Source: a virus
Strand: one strand, 5' to 3'
Length of the DNA: 28,652 nt
Virus record (IMG/VR): IMGVR_UViG_3300050132_000377
Coordinates: 1 to 28,652 of that record
Within the stretch, counting starts at the first letter, position 1. The number at the start of each line of letters is the position of its first letter. A program made the translations under genes and the position numbers. The notes beneath the pieces were generated by a model, which saw only the letters and a program-made list of their open reading frames with translations, ran no database searches and was not told the DNA's origin. Below are positions 12,855 through 21,204 of this stretch, piece after piece.

Positions 12855-14275
12855 TGGGATCCGCAAACATCGCCTTTGACAACATCCCCAGCACGATCCG
12901 CAAGCCTGGGGCATACTTCGAATTCAATACATCCCTGGCGGTCAACTCCCTGCCGGCCAACGTGCAGCCCACCCTGATCGTGGCGCAGCGCCTGGAAGCT
13001 GGTAGCGTTGCCGCCCTGCTCCCCACACGGGTCTACAGCACCGCCGATGCCGCCACCTATTTCGGGCGGGGCTCCCTGGCACACCGCATGGTCATGGCCG
13101 CGCTCAAGGCCAACCCGTACCTCGACCTGACCGTCTGTGCTCTTGATGACGGCGCCGGTGCAGCCGCCGCCGGTACGGTTACGATCGCCACCGTCCCGAC
13201 CGGCTCCGGTGTCCTGTCCCTCTATATCGGCAATGACCTGGTGCAGATCGCAGTCGCTTCCGGAGACACCGTTACGGCCATCGGCGCCGCCCTGTCATCT
13301 GCCATCAATAACCTCTCCGATCTGCCGGTTAGCGCCGCTCCCGTCGCGGGCGTAGTTACCCTCACGGCCAAGAATAAAGGGCTGGTCGCCAACCAGATCG
13401 ACCTGGAAGCGGCCATCACCGCTAATGTCGCTACTACCGTGGCTGTTGTCACCATGGCCGCCGGCACCATCGATCCTGATCTTCAGGACGCCCTGGACAA
13501 GGTCTATGCCAGCCAGTATTCCCTGATCATCACCCCTTATAACGACGCCGTCAGCCTGGCCACCCTGCGGGATCACCTGGACGCCGTCTCCGGTCCGATC
13601 GAACAGCGCCCCGGTGTCGGTTACTTCGGCCTGGATACCGCCCTGGCCACCGCCATCACTCTGACTGTCGGCCTTAACAGTGGCCGCCTGGTCGGGGCAC
13701 TGCTGCGCGGATCCCGCTCGCCCAGTTTTGAAATCGGCGCCGCCTTTGCCGCTGTGCGCGCTTCCGAATCCGATCCCGCCCGGCCGCTCAACTACCTGCC
13801 GCTCAAGGGCATCGCCACACCGCCCGCCGCTCTGGTCCTGACCAGGCTGGAACAGGAAAGCGCGCTGGCCAACGGTGTGGCACCGCTCCAGATCGGCCCC
13901 GGTCAGCAGGTGCAGATCGTCCGGGCTGTCACCACCTACACCAAGAATATTGCCGACGTGCCCGACATCAGCCTGCTCGATGTCACCACTATCGACACCC
14001 TCGACTACACCCGGCGCAGTGTCCGTGAGCGCCTGCTGCTCCGTTTCCCCAGGGCCAAGCTCAGCACAAAGACCCCGGCCCGTGTCCGGACCGAGGTCCT
14101 TGATGTCTTGAACAAGCTGGAGCGCCTGGAGATACTTGAGAACGTTGCCCTCAACAAAGCAGGCGTCATCATCGAACGCGACGAGCAGGATCCCAACCGC
14201 CTCAATATTCGCATCCCGGCCGATGTCGTCAATGGCCTGCATGTCATCGCCGGTCGCATTGATCTGATTCTTTAA
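12854..14275 (+). CDS. Contractile tail sheath protein, Mu gpL (gp39)-like (473 aa)
   Basis: Builds the contractile sheath around the tail tube. The N-terminus (FDNIPSTIRKPGAYFEFNTSLAV) and C-terminus (NALNK-type region ENVALNKAGVIIERDEQDPNRLNIRIPADVVNGLHVIAGRIDL) match the sheath family. Between them are AYFEF, RGSLAHRMVMAALKANPYLDLTVCALDDG and YASQYSLIITPYND. An Ala/Thr/Val-rich insertion at about 95-200 is the variable outer domain. Length is near that of Mu gpL. It proves a myovirus morphology. Translationally coupled to the DUF2635 gene. Confidence 0.95.
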   Translation: MGSANIAFDNIPSTIRKPGAYFEFNTSLAVNSLPANVQPTLIVAQRLEAGSVAALLPTRVYSTADAATYFGRGSLAHRMVMAALKANPYLDLTVCALDDGAGAAAAGTVTIATVPTGSGVLSLYIGNDLVQIAVASGDTVTAIGAALSSAINNLSDLPVSAAPVAGVVTLTAKNKGLVANQIDLEAAITANVATTVAVVTMAAGTIDPDLQDALDKVYASQYSLIITPYNDAVSLATLRDHLDAVSGPIEQRPGVGYFGLDTALATAITLTVGLNSGRLVGALLRGSRSPSFEIGAAFAAVRASESDPARPLNYLPLKGIATPPAALVLTRLEQESALANGVAPLQIGPGQQVQIVRAVTTYTKNIADVPDISLLDVTTIDTLDYTRRSVRERLLLRFPRAKLSTKTPARVRTEVLDVLNKLERLEILENVALNKAGVIIERDEQDPNRLNIRIPADVVNGLHVIAGRIDLIL

Positions 14276-14296
14276 TCCGCCTTAAAGGAGGCTTGA

Positions 14297-14656
14297 ATGG
14301 AAGCATATATCACCACCATAACCCTGGAGATCGACGGCGAGCTGCTGGAAGACTTCAACTCATTCACCGAAAAAGAGCGGGTCAAAAAGAAGCTCGTCAA
14401 GCTGATGAACGGCCACGGTACCACCAAGGTTACCGCTTCCAATCTGTTCAGCCTCGACTATGTTATCCCTGCTGACAAAACCGAGTTCGACTTTGATGGC
14501 CTTGAGGATGCAACCGTTACGGTCGACTACGAAAACGGTACAAGGATCAGCTTTGGCGGCTGCGAAGTACTCTCGATCGGCGAGGCCAAGTTCGACGGCG
14601 ACAAGGAAGTTACCAAGAACATCGAGTTCGCCGCTACTACGCGGACAGTGGAGTAA
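14297..14656 (+). CDS. Tail tube protein, Mu gpM (gp40)-like (119 aa)
   Basis: Forms the inner tail tube. Strong SD AAAGGAGG (14284-14291). A small beta-rich protein with the family motif MNGHGTTKVTASNLFSLDYVIP, then EFDFDGLEDATVTVDYENGTRISFGGCEVLSIGE and a C-terminal TTRTVE. Located directly after the sheath and before the tail chaperone, as in Mu. Length (119) agrees with the family. Confidence 0.93.
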   Translation: MEAYITTITLEIDGELLEDFNSFTEKERVKKKLVKLMNGHGTTKVTASNLFSLDYVIPADKTEFDFDGLEDATVTVDYENGTRISFGGCEVLSIGEAKFDGDKEVTKNIEFAATTRTVE

Positions 14657-14659
14657 GCC

Positions 14660-15004
14660 ATGGTTCAGACCGGTACCTTCCCCAATGGGATCGTCAACGA
14701 TAAAGACGCCGCCTGCCGCGAGTTCATCCTCCAGGAGCGCACCTTCCGCAACACCCTGGAGCTGGCCAACGATCCGGCCATCAAGAAAGAACTGCTCGCC
14801 GTCCCGGCTTACTACGACGCCGCGATCATCTCCAAGCGGTTGAAAGTGGCCGGCATCGACAACCTGACCCCCGAGATGGTCCTGGATCTGGACGGTGCCG
14901 ATGGCGATACCCTGGCTGGTGCCATGATGGACCTGGATCAACGGAGGACGGAGTTTCGAAGCGAACAACAAGCCGCACAGAAAGCTATTGCTGGCGTTGA
15001 TTAA
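14660..15004 (+). CDS. Tail assembly chaperone, zero-frame product, Mu gp41-like (114 aa)
   Basis: A helical protein (KDAACREFILQERTFRNTLELANDPAIKKELLAVP, then LTPEMVLDLDGADGDTLAGAMMDLDQRRTEF) that fits the Mu gp41 tail assembly chaperone family, placed between tube and tape measure. It chaperones the tape-measure protein during tail assembly. Start ATG 14660 lies three bases after the tube stop. A second open frame continues from 14928 to 15131, so a longer frameshift product is predicted (separate entry). Confidence 0.88.
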   Translation: MVQTGTFPNGIVNDKDAACREFILQERTFRNTLELANDPAIKKELLAVPAYYDAAIISKRLKVAGIDNLTPEMVLDLDGADGDTLAGAMMDLDQRRTEFRSEQQAAQKAIAGVD

Positions 15005-15131
15005 ACTGGGAGTCCCCTGGTCTGAGGCGCTTGATATGCCTCTGGCCGAGGGGGACAGCCTTCTGCTCAACTATAACGAGATCGTCGATCCAAAACCCGA
15101 AAAGCAGAGGGTAAGAAAGAAGAAAGCTTGA
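14660..15131 (+). CDS. Tail assembly chaperone, predicted frameshift product, Mu gp41'-like (~156 aa)
   Basis: The +1 (equivalently -2) frame is open from 14928 to the TGA at 15129-15131, well past the zero-frame stop at 15002-15004. It encodes coherent protein (KPHRKLLLALIKLGVPWSEALDM, then PLAEGDSLLLNYNEIVDP and a basic tail RVRKKKA). The WSEALDMPLAEG segment looks like the T-type extension of tail chaperones. It has no start or SD of its own. If ribosomes shift at TTT (14954-14956), the product is 99 zero-frame plus 57 shifted residues. Tail chaperones of many phages, including Mu, are made with such programmed frameshifts. The open frame is seen; the shift is inferred. Confidence 0.7.
14943..14959 (+). 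promoter_or_regulatory. Candidate +1 ribosomal frameshift site with SD-like stimulator
   Basis: Just inside the overlap of the two frames lies GGAGG (14943-14947) and GGAG (14950-14953), directly before TTT (14954-14956) and the rare Arg codon CGA (14957-14959). Slipping one base forward re-pairs tRNA-Phe from TTT to the better TTC and continues as GAA-GCG. SD-like tract, slip codon and slow codon repeat the logic of the RF2 (prfB) +1 site. An alternative +1 site in the overlap is AAA-G at 14981-14984. Confidence 0.5.
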
Positions 15132-15156
15132 CATATCACCGCCGTTTTGGCATACA
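15128..15156 (+). promoter_or_regulatory. Sigma70-like promoter P3a (module 3), fires into terminator
   Basis: TTGACA (15128-15133), 17 bp, CATACA (15151-15156). The -35 overlaps the stop codon of the chaperone frameshift frame. The predicted start is near 15163, about 10 bases before terminator T3, giving an RNA of about 45 nt. The initial transcribed region (AAATACCACATCAAGCCCC) closely resembles that of module 1. Confidence 0.55.
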
Positions 15157-15172
15157 GAGCAAATACCACATC

Positions 15173-15206
15173 AAGCCCCTTTCCTTACCGGATCGGGGCT
15201 TTTTTA
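15173..15206 (+). terminator. Intrinsic terminator T3 (module 3)
   Basis: AAGCCCC (15173-15179) pairs with GGGGCTT (15195-15201), with an inner TCC/GGA pairing, followed by a run of T to 15205. It ends late operon 2 and the short RNA from the promoter at 15128. Confidence 0.8.
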
Positions 15207-15251
15207 TTTGAAGCCCTTCAAATAGAAACCGCCTTCCCCTCCACGTATTAT
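15207..15251 (+). promoter_or_regulatory. Late promoter P3b with activator palindrome (tail operon)
   Basis: TTTGAAGCCCTTCAAA (15207-15222), TAGAAA (15223-15228), 17 bp, TATTAT (15246-15251). Centre-to--10 distance is 31.5 bp, as in the other two copies. The predicted start is 15257-15258, so the tape-measure ATG at 15260 has a leader of at most about three bases. Confidence 0.72.
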
Positions 15252-15259
15252 TCCCCATC

Positions 15260-17110
15260 ATGGCTGATATGAAACTCTTTATAGAGCTGCTCGCTCGTTC
15301 CACTAGTCTGAAACGGGAACTGAAAGATTCCGAACAGGGCTTTCAGCGTTTCGGCACTGTTGCCAAGCGCGAGATGGCATCCATTCGCCAATCGGCCCGT
15401 TCACTGGGCGGAGTCCTGGCGGGGCTCGGCGTTTCGTTGAGCGCCCTAAAAGGGTTCCAGGCATCTACCGGCCTTCAAGAGGCCGTTCTCGATGTCAAGA
15501 TGAACCTTCAGGAAGCCGGCGGCGATGCCGGGGTGCTCAACAAACAGCTGGATCGAGTCCGGCAAACCGCCAGCGTCATCCAGAAACAGATGCCCTTCGG
15601 CGCCATGGAAGTGGTCGGGATCGAAAACGTGCTGCTCAAGGCCGGTCTCAAGATGGAGGACGTCGCCTCAAAAAGCGGCGCCGCCTGGGCAGCGGCAGCG
15701 CTCGCCACCATCTCCAAGGAAGCGCCGGCGGCGATGGGCGAAGGACTGGTCGCCATGGCGTCGCCGTTCAACATCAAGGGCGATCAGTACGGCGACCTGG
15801 CCAACTATATTCAGAAGGTGGATCAAGCCTCAGTTGCCAAGATCCCCGACCTGGTCGAGGGAATGAAATACGTTGCCGGCACGGCCGCCAATATGAAAGT
15901 CCCCGCCCAGGACATCCTCCGCGCCATGGGTGCAATGAGTCAGCAGGGTATGCGCGGCTCCATGGCTGGTACTTCGCTGAATGACTTCCTGATCCGGATG
16001 GTCGGCACCTCCCGCATCGCCCGTAAGGTTATGGGGGCGCTCAACCAGGAACTCGGCCGCACCGGGAAACAAAAGCTCGAATTTTTCGATAAAAAAGGGA
16101 CTCTTAAATCGTTCAACACTATCATCCCGGAGATGCGCAAATCGCTGGTTGGTATGACCGATCAAAAGAAACTCTTCGTCATGGAGAAAATCTTCGGCGA
16201 ACAGGGCGGCCGTGCCGCATTTGCCCTGATCCATGAAGGTGCGGGATCATGGGAGGAGGTCGGCGAAAACATCAGCAAGGCAGCCGATATGCAGACCAAG
16301 CTTAACACCCGCATGGAGGGTTTTTCTGCCAACCTCAAATCACTGATAGGGACGGCTCAGACAACAGCAGCCGCAATCTTTGATCCCTGGCTGGGATTCC
16401 TCACCAAGATCGTTGCGAAAACCAATGAGGCAACCGACGCCATCGGCAAGTTCGCCGAAAAGAATCCATCGAAACTGCTGCCGATCGCCGGGGCGGGCCT
16501 TGTCGTTGGCGGGCTTTTAGCGGGCAAGTATGGTGCCCGTGGTTTGGGTGCGCTCTTGAAAGGCGGAGCATCCACCGCCCTCGGCGTGGCCGAAGGCAAA
16601 GCCCTCCAGGCCGCAGCCGGAGTAACCCCGGTTTTTGTCACCAACTGGCCTGTCACTCTGGGCGGTTCTGCTGTTGTTGATGCGCTCGGTGGAGTTGCTG
16701 GTGGCGCTGCTGCAGGTGGAGGCAAAAAAGCGGCCGGTTGGATGATGCGCAAATTTGGGCTACTGGCGGGATCTTCCATGGGGCTTGCCTCCACGGAGCT
16801 GCTCCCTTTACTGCTTGCCGGAGGAGCTGGCTATGGTGTCGGCACCGGCCTCAATTATGGGCTCGGTGGTCTGTCTGGCTGGGCAAGCGGTGGCAAGTAC
16901 AAGGGCACAGGCTGGGCCGGGGATCAAGTTTACGACATGTTCCACCCGGAACCGGCGAAGGGCTTTCAGAAGAACGAAATCAAGATTGACCTGCAGATCG
17001 ACAGTGCCGGCCGTATCTTTGCCCGCAGCAACGATATGAACACCAGCGCCGGCATCGGCGGCAAACGCGGCAGTTTCTTTGATGCCCTCCTGACTACGGA
17101 GGCGATGTAA
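15260..17110 (+). CDS. Tail tape measure protein, Mu gp42-like (616 aa)
   Basis: Sets tail length and later passes through the tube. The N-terminal 360 residues look like the TP901-type tape measure core: helical, with IRQSARSLGGVLAGLG, FGAMEVVGIENVLLKAGLK, AAMGEGLVAMASPF, QDILRAMGAMSQQGMRGSMAGTSLNDFLIRMVG and FGEQGGRAAFALI. Residues about 395-560 are Gly/Ala-rich hydrophobic stretches that may be membrane-active. There is no Shine-Dalgarno before ATG 15260 (or ATG 15269), consistent with a leaderless mRNA from the promoter at 15207-15251. At 616 residues it is short for a contractile-tailed phage, implying a short tail. Confidence 0.92.
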   Translation: MADMKLFIELLARSTSLKRELKDSEQGFQRFGTVAKREMASIRQSARSLGGVLAGLGVSLSALKGFQASTGLQEAVLDVKMNLQEAGGDAGVLNKQLDRVRQTASVIQKQMPFGAMEVVGIENVLLKAGLKMEDVASKSGAAWAAAALATISKEAPAAMGEGLVAMASPFNIKGDQYGDLANYIQKVDQASVAKIPDLVEGMKYVAGTAANMKVPAQDILRAMGAMSQQGMRGSMAGTSLNDFLIRMVGTSRIARKVMGALNQELGRTGKQKLEFFDKKGTLKSFNTIIPEMRKSLVGMTDQKKLFVMEKIFGEQGGRAAFALIHEGAGSWEEVGENISKAADMQTKLNTRMEGFSANLKSLIGTAQTTAAAIFDPWLGFLTKIVAKTNEATDAIGKFAEKNPSKLLPIAGAGLVVGGLLAGKYGARGLGALLKGGASTALGVAEGKALQAAAGVTPVFVTNWPVTLGGSAVVDALGGVAGGAAAGGGKKAAGWMMRKFGLLAGSSMGLASTELLPLLLAGGAGYGVGTGLNYGLGGLSGWASGGKYKGTGWAGDQVYDMFHPEPAKGFQKNEIKIDLQIDSAGRIFARSNDMNTSAGIGGKRGSFFDALLTTEAM

Positions 17111-18420
17111 TGGATCTCTACGATGCGGCCATAGACAAGATTCCGCTGGAGATCGAAACGCTTGACGATCAGTTCGAGGTTGCAATATCCCGGCACGAGT
17201 TCCCGTTCAAAGATGGTGCGCTGCTGGAAAACATGGGGCAGAAGGCCCGTACCGTCACGATCCGCTGCTACTTCTGGGATGACGGCAGCCACCTGACCTA
17301 CAACGACCATATCAAGCTGGTCAATCACCTCAAGGACAAGAACCTCTTCGAACTGACCCACCCGATGTACGGCACCATGCCGGGCATGGTCGAGCGGGTC
17401 AGCGTCAAAGCCGATGATCGCGAACTGACCGCCGAGGTCGATATCACCTTTGTCGAAAACCTGCGCCAAAACATCAGCGAGGTTCAGTACGAGGATGTCG
17501 AGGTTGCCGCTGATCAGGCTGTGATCGACACTCAGGATGAACAGATGGAACAGTTTGCCGCCGAAGCCCAGGAGGAACTGGGAGCCGAGGCCGCATCCAT
17601 CCTCGATCAAATACTGGACCCCTTGCAGGACGTTTTGGAGCAGTTCAACGACATCAGTCAGCAGGCCCGTGGCTATCTCAAGGGAGTCAACTCTGCTGTA
17701 GCACTCTTCGAGGGCGCCTTGAATGATGTCATGCAGCCGGTCAACAGCCTGATCTCATCGGTCAACTTTGTTACCAAACTACCCGGCCGGGTGATCGGAG
17801 CCATTGCCAAGATGGTTGACCGCTTCGTCACTCTGTACAAGACGATCACCACTGCCCCCAGCCGTTTCATGAGCAACCTGAACTCAGCCATTACCAATCT
17901 GCTCGGTCAGCTGCCCTTATCCAGCCGCATGTGCAAGCATGTCCTGGTCGCCGTCTCCATCCAGGGTGCTCACGCCGTGGCGCAGTATTATGCCACCGAC
18001 GAACAACAGCGCCAGATCCTGCGCCGCCTGGAAAAGCAGTCCGCATTCGACATCAAGGGCCGTTACTTGAATCCACCGGTTGCCGAGCCGGTCTATACCG
18101 TCAACGAGCTGGAAGCATCCATCTTCATCAGCCGCGCCATGCTGCAGGCCGCCATCGACAGCGACGGCGGCCGCAGCATCGCCAGCCTGAAGACCATGGC
18201 CCGTATCCTGGTCGACCATGTCAACATCATCAAGATCGAGCGCGAAAAGATCATCACCGTAACGCTCGATAATCCGATGCCGCTGCATCTCGTCTGCCTG
18301 CGCTATGGCCTCGATTACCACTATGCCGAGCGCCTGGTCGCCATCAACAGCATTCCCCGTCCCAACTTCACCGGCGGTTCGCTGCAGATCTATATCGGTT
18401 CCGGAGGGGTGCCCGTATGA
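17110..18420 (+). CDS. Mu gpN (gp43)-like DNA circulation / baseplate protein (436 aa)
   Basis: The N-terminus (PLEIETLDDQFEVAISRHEFPFKDGALLENMGQKARTVTIRCYFWDD) is the conserved N-terminal domain of the 'DNA circularization protein' family, which includes Mu gpN. The name is historical; in Mu-like phages it is a baseplate component attached to the tail tube, probably part of the distal tail ring. The middle (about 125-270) is helical. The C-terminus (LHLVCLRYGLDYHYAERLVAINSIPRPNFTGG) is typical of the family and LysM-like. The start overlaps the tape-measure stop (TAATG). Confidence 0.9.
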   Translation: MDLYDAAIDKIPLEIETLDDQFEVAISRHEFPFKDGALLENMGQKARTVTIRCYFWDDGSHLTYNDHIKLVNHLKDKNLFELTHPMYGTMPGMVERVSVKADDRELTAEVDITFVENLRQNISEVQYEDVEVAADQAVIDTQDEQMEQFAAEAQEELGAEAASILDQILDPLQDVLEQFNDISQQARGYLKGVNSAVALFEGALNDVMQPVNSLISSVNFVTKLPGRVIGAIAKMVDRFVTLYKTITTAPSRFMSNLNSAITNLLGQLPLSSRMCKHVLVAVSIQGAHAVAQYYATDEQQRQILRRLEKQSAFDIKGRYLNPPVAEPVYTVNELEASIFISRAMLQAAIDSDGGRSIASLKTMARILVDHVNIIKIEREKIITVTLDNPMPLHLVCLRYGLDYHYAERLVAINSIPRPNFTGGSLQIYIGSGGVPV

Positions 18421-19490
18421 GCGATATCGTTACCCTGCAGATCGGCAACCAGCGCATCGAAAACTTCGTCAGCTATGACATCGGAGCCGACCTCTACCAG
18501 GCTGCCGATACGTTCCAGCTGGAGTTGGCCAACCCCGAGGCACCGGTCAAGGCTGGCATGCAGTGCAAGCTCTTCATAAACAACCAACTGGAACTGACCG
18601 GGTTGATCGATAAGACCGCTCGTAAAGGATCCAAAAGCGGCAGGACACTTACGGTCGAGGGTCGCGATCTGATGGGGCTGCTGGTGGACAGCCACGCCGA
18701 ACAGTTTGTCACTGTCCAGGGCAAAACCGTCAAACAGCTGGCCGAAATGCTGCTCAAGACGGTGCCGTTCATCCAGCGCTCCCAGATCGTCTATCAGGAG
18801 AACGTGGTCGGTAAGCTCAAGGGCAAAAAGAAAACAGCCGACAATCCCCTGACTGCTTTCATGGACACACCCCAAAAGTTCAGCCAGATCGAGCCGGGCA
18901 TGTCCGTGTTCGAGGTGCTGGCCGTCTATGCAGCAAGTCGCGGCCTGATGTTTTTCGCTCTCCCTGACGGCACGCTAGTCTTTGGCCGCCCCAAGATAAC
19001 CGGTGCTCCGCTGTTCAACGTGACCAACCGCCTGGACGGCCAGGGTAACAACATCGAAAGCTGGGATGAAACCGATGACATCTCGCGGCGCTACTCCAAA
19101 GTCACCGTGGTGTCGCAGGTCCAAGGGATGCAGGATTTCGGCATGGACACTAGCAAGGTCAACGTCAAGAAAAGCATCACGGATCCGGGCTTCCCCTTTT
19201 ACAAGCCGCTGGTAGTCAAACTCAATAACGACAGCCAGACCCCGGCACTCTATGGCCGCATGCTGCTGGAAAAGCAGAAACACGACGGTTACAGCCTTGC
19301 CTATACCGCACCGATGCATAGCCAGGGCGGAACAAACTGGGCTATTAATGAACTCTGTACCGTCAATGATGAAGTGCTTGACGTCAAGCGCACCCTGCTG
19401 GTGTTCAATCGCCGCTTCCGTAAAACCAAACAGGGGAGCTGGACCGACATCAAGCTCGGCCCGCCCGGCCTGGTGGTGGCTAGCTCATGA
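18417..19490 (+). CDS. Baseplate hub protein, Mu gpP (gp44)-like (357 aa)
   Basis: The start overlaps the previous stop (ATGA). The sequence has the hub signature: an N-terminal beta domain (SDIVTLQIGNQRIENFVSYDIGADLYQAADTFQLEL), a T4 gp27-like fold pattern, GRTLTVEGRDLMGLLVDSHAEQ near 78-99, VFEVLAVYAASRGLMFFALPDGTLVFG near 162-188, and NELCTVNDEVLDVKRTLLVFNRRF near the end. It forms the hub that carries the spike encoded next. Length is close to that of Mu gp44. Confidence 0.92.
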   Translation: MSDIVTLQIGNQRIENFVSYDIGADLYQAADTFQLELANPEAPVKAGMQCKLFINNQLELTGLIDKTARKGSKSGRTLTVEGRDLMGLLVDSHAEQFVTVQGKTVKQLAEMLLKTVPFIQRSQIVYQENVVGKLKGKKKTADNPLTAFMDTPQKFSQIEPGMSVFEVLAVYAASRGLMFFALPDGTLVFGRPKITGAPLFNVTNRLDGQGNNIESWDETDDISRRYSKVTVVSQVQGMQDFGMDTSKVNVKKSITDPGFPFYKPLVVKLNNDSQTPALYGRMLLEKQKHDGYSLAYTAPMHSQGGTNWAINELCTVNDEVLDVKRTLLVFNRRFRKTKQGSWTDIKLGPPGLVVASS

Positions 19491-20068
19491 TTCGCGGCAT
19501 AGTTTTAAGCATAGCTGAAGGGGTCATTAAACGCTTCAGCGCTACCGGTCGCTGCGACGAAACAATTTCCGATCGGGAGTACTTCCAGCACTATGGCTAC
19601 ACCTCGCGTCCGCAGGCGGGTGCCGAGATCATCATTATCCGCGAGGGTGGCCACTTCGTCGCCGTCGCCTCCGATGATCGCCGTTACCGCATCGCCCTGG
19701 AGGATGGGGAGGTGGCCCTCTACACTGACGAAGGCGACAAGATCCATTTCAAGCGCGATCGTATCATTGAGATCATCGGCGGCGAAAAGGTCATCGTCAC
19801 TACCAAGGTGGCCGAGATCACCGCTACGACTAGCGCAACCGTTATATCTCCGGAAGTCACAGTCGTGGCCTCGACCAAGGTTACCTTGACTACGCCGCTC
19901 CTGGACGTGTCCGGCGATATCAAGTCCGGAGGCAACATAACTGCTGTCGGCGATGTAGCCGATGCTATAAGCACCATGGCCGGTATGCGTACGATTTACA
20001 ACAGCCACACTCACCAGGAACATGGCACCGGCGGCGGCATAACCAGCCCCACAACCCAGGGGATGTAA
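19487..20068 (+). CDS. Baseplate assembly/membrane-piercing spike protein, Mu gp45-like (193 aa)
   Basis: The start overlaps the hub gene (ATGA at 19487). The N-terminal OB-like domain (1-100) is followed by regularly spaced Thr/Val-rich strands (TTKVAEITATTSATVISPEVTVVAST) typical of a trimeric beta-helix. The tip carries HTHQEHG (His174, His176, His179), the HxH iron-binding motif known at the apex of spikes such as P2 gpV and Mu gp45. It punctures the outer membrane when the sheath contracts. The stop overlaps the next start (TAATG). Confidence 0.92.
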   Translation: MIRGIVLSIAEGVIKRFSATGRCDETISDREYFQHYGYTSRPQAGAEIIIIREGGHFVAVASDDRRYRIALEDGEVALYTDEGDKIHFKRDRIIEIIGGEKVIVTTKVAEITATTSATVISPEVTVVASTKVTLTTPLLDVSGDIKSGGNITAVGDVADAISTMAGMRTIYNSHTHQEHGTGGGITSPTTQGM

Positions 20069-20430
20069 TGGATTTCCAACTCGCCTACGACAACCAGAGC
20101 GGCACCATCGACCAGACCTTTGACAAGGCCGGGAGTGTCCTCAATAACATCATCATCACCCTGGCGATCAAAAAGGGCAGCTGGTGGCATGACCCAAGCT
20201 TCGGCCTGATCGATCGTCCCCGGCTCAAGAATACCCCGACCAGCGGCCGTCTGATTCGGCAGGATATCGAGCAGGCGCTGCAATGGATCATCGATGCCGT
20301 CCGCGCCACCAGTATCAGCGTTGCCACCTGGCGCGACGATAACGACCGCTACCGTCTGAATATCCTGATTACCGCCACCCAGGCGGACGGTCAGGTCGTA
20401 ACCTACAGCACATTTAAAGAGGTGGTTTAA
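20068..20430 (+). CDS. Baseplate wedge protein, Mu gp46 (GPW/gp25)-like (120 aa)
   Basis: Belongs to the phage GP46 family: LAIKKGSWWHDPSFG near 31-45 and the helix RLIRQDIEQALQWIIDAVRATSISVATWRDDNDRYRLNILI, which match the gp25/W-like wedge fold. It helps to start the sheath on the baseplate. The start shares bases with the spike stop, and the stop abuts the baseplate-J gene. Confidence 0.92.
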   Translation: MDFQLAYDNQSGTIDQTFDKAGSVLNNIIITLAIKKGSWWHDPSFGLIDRPRLKNTPTSGRLIRQDIEQALQWIIDAVRATSISVATWRDDNDRYRLNILITATQADGQVVTYSTFKEVV

Positions 20431-21204
20431 ATGCCCTTTACCGTCCCGACATACGATGAGCTGTTAAACGCCATCCTGACCGACTACACCAACCAGCTGC
20501 CAGGTGCCGATAACTCCAAGGGCTCCATGATCTATATCAAGTCGGCCGCAATCGCCTCGGCCTTCTGGGGGCTCTATCAGCATCAGAGCTGGATCTCCAA
20601 CCAGATCTTTCCGGACACCGCCGCCACGGAAAACCTTGAGCATCATGCCTGGATTCGCGGCATCGTCAGGAAGAGCGGCGAGACCGATGCCGATCTGCTG
20701 TCCCGGCTTCTGGCTTACATCCGCCGCCCCCCGGCTGGTGGTAATCAATATGATTACGTCAACTGGGCGCTAACAATTACCAACGTCAAGGCCGCTTACT
20801 GTATCCCCCTGGGTCAAGGTCCCGGCTCCGTTGATGTTGTCATCGTTGCCGATCCAGCCACCGGCAGCGAGATCCCCAGTGCGGATCTGCTCGCCGAAGT
20901 GTGGGCATACATCGACAATCTGCGTCCGGTCACAGCCAAATACATCCGCGCATTGGCGCCGACAATTCTGCCGGAGAATGTGACAATCTCCGGAACCGGT
21001 CCAAACTATAACCCGGTCCAGGCCGCTGCCGATATCACCGCATATCTGAACGGCTTTACGCCGGCTCAGCCGCTCTACCGCAGCCAGCTGGGCAACTTTG
21101 CCATACTCAACGGTGCTGCCGACGTTATTGTCACGCTGCCGGCAGTAAACGTGGTCCCGACAACCACGCAGATCATCCGTCCAGGAGTGATCAGTGTCAC
21201 ATAG
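20431..21204 (+). CDS. Baseplate J-like wedge protein, Mu gp47-like (257 aa)
   Basis: Starts MPFTVPTYDELLNAILTDYTNQLPGADNSKGSMIYIKSAAIASAFWGLYQ, the standard opening of baseplate J proteins. It continues with DTAATENLEHHAWIRGIVRKSGETDADLLSRLLAYIRRPPAGGNQYDYVNWAL, which is highly characteristic. The C-terminal half is beta-rich. At 257 residues it is shorter than Mu gp47 (about 360), so an outer domain appears to be missing, though many Mu-like relatives are of this smaller size. It forms the baseplate wedge with the gp46- and gp48-like proteins. The start follows the previous stop directly. Confidence 0.92.
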   Translation: MPFTVPTYDELLNAILTDYTNQLPGADNSKGSMIYIKSAAIASAFWGLYQHQSWISNQIFPDTAATENLEHHAWIRGIVRKSGETDADLLSRLLAYIRRPPAGGNQYDYVNWALTITNVKAAYCIPLGQGPGSVDVVIVADPATGSEIPSADLLAEVWAYIDNLRPVTAKYIRALAPTILPENVTISGTGPNYNPVQAAADITAYLNGFTPAQPLYRSQLGNFAILNGAADVIVTLPAVNVVPTTTQIIRPGVISVT

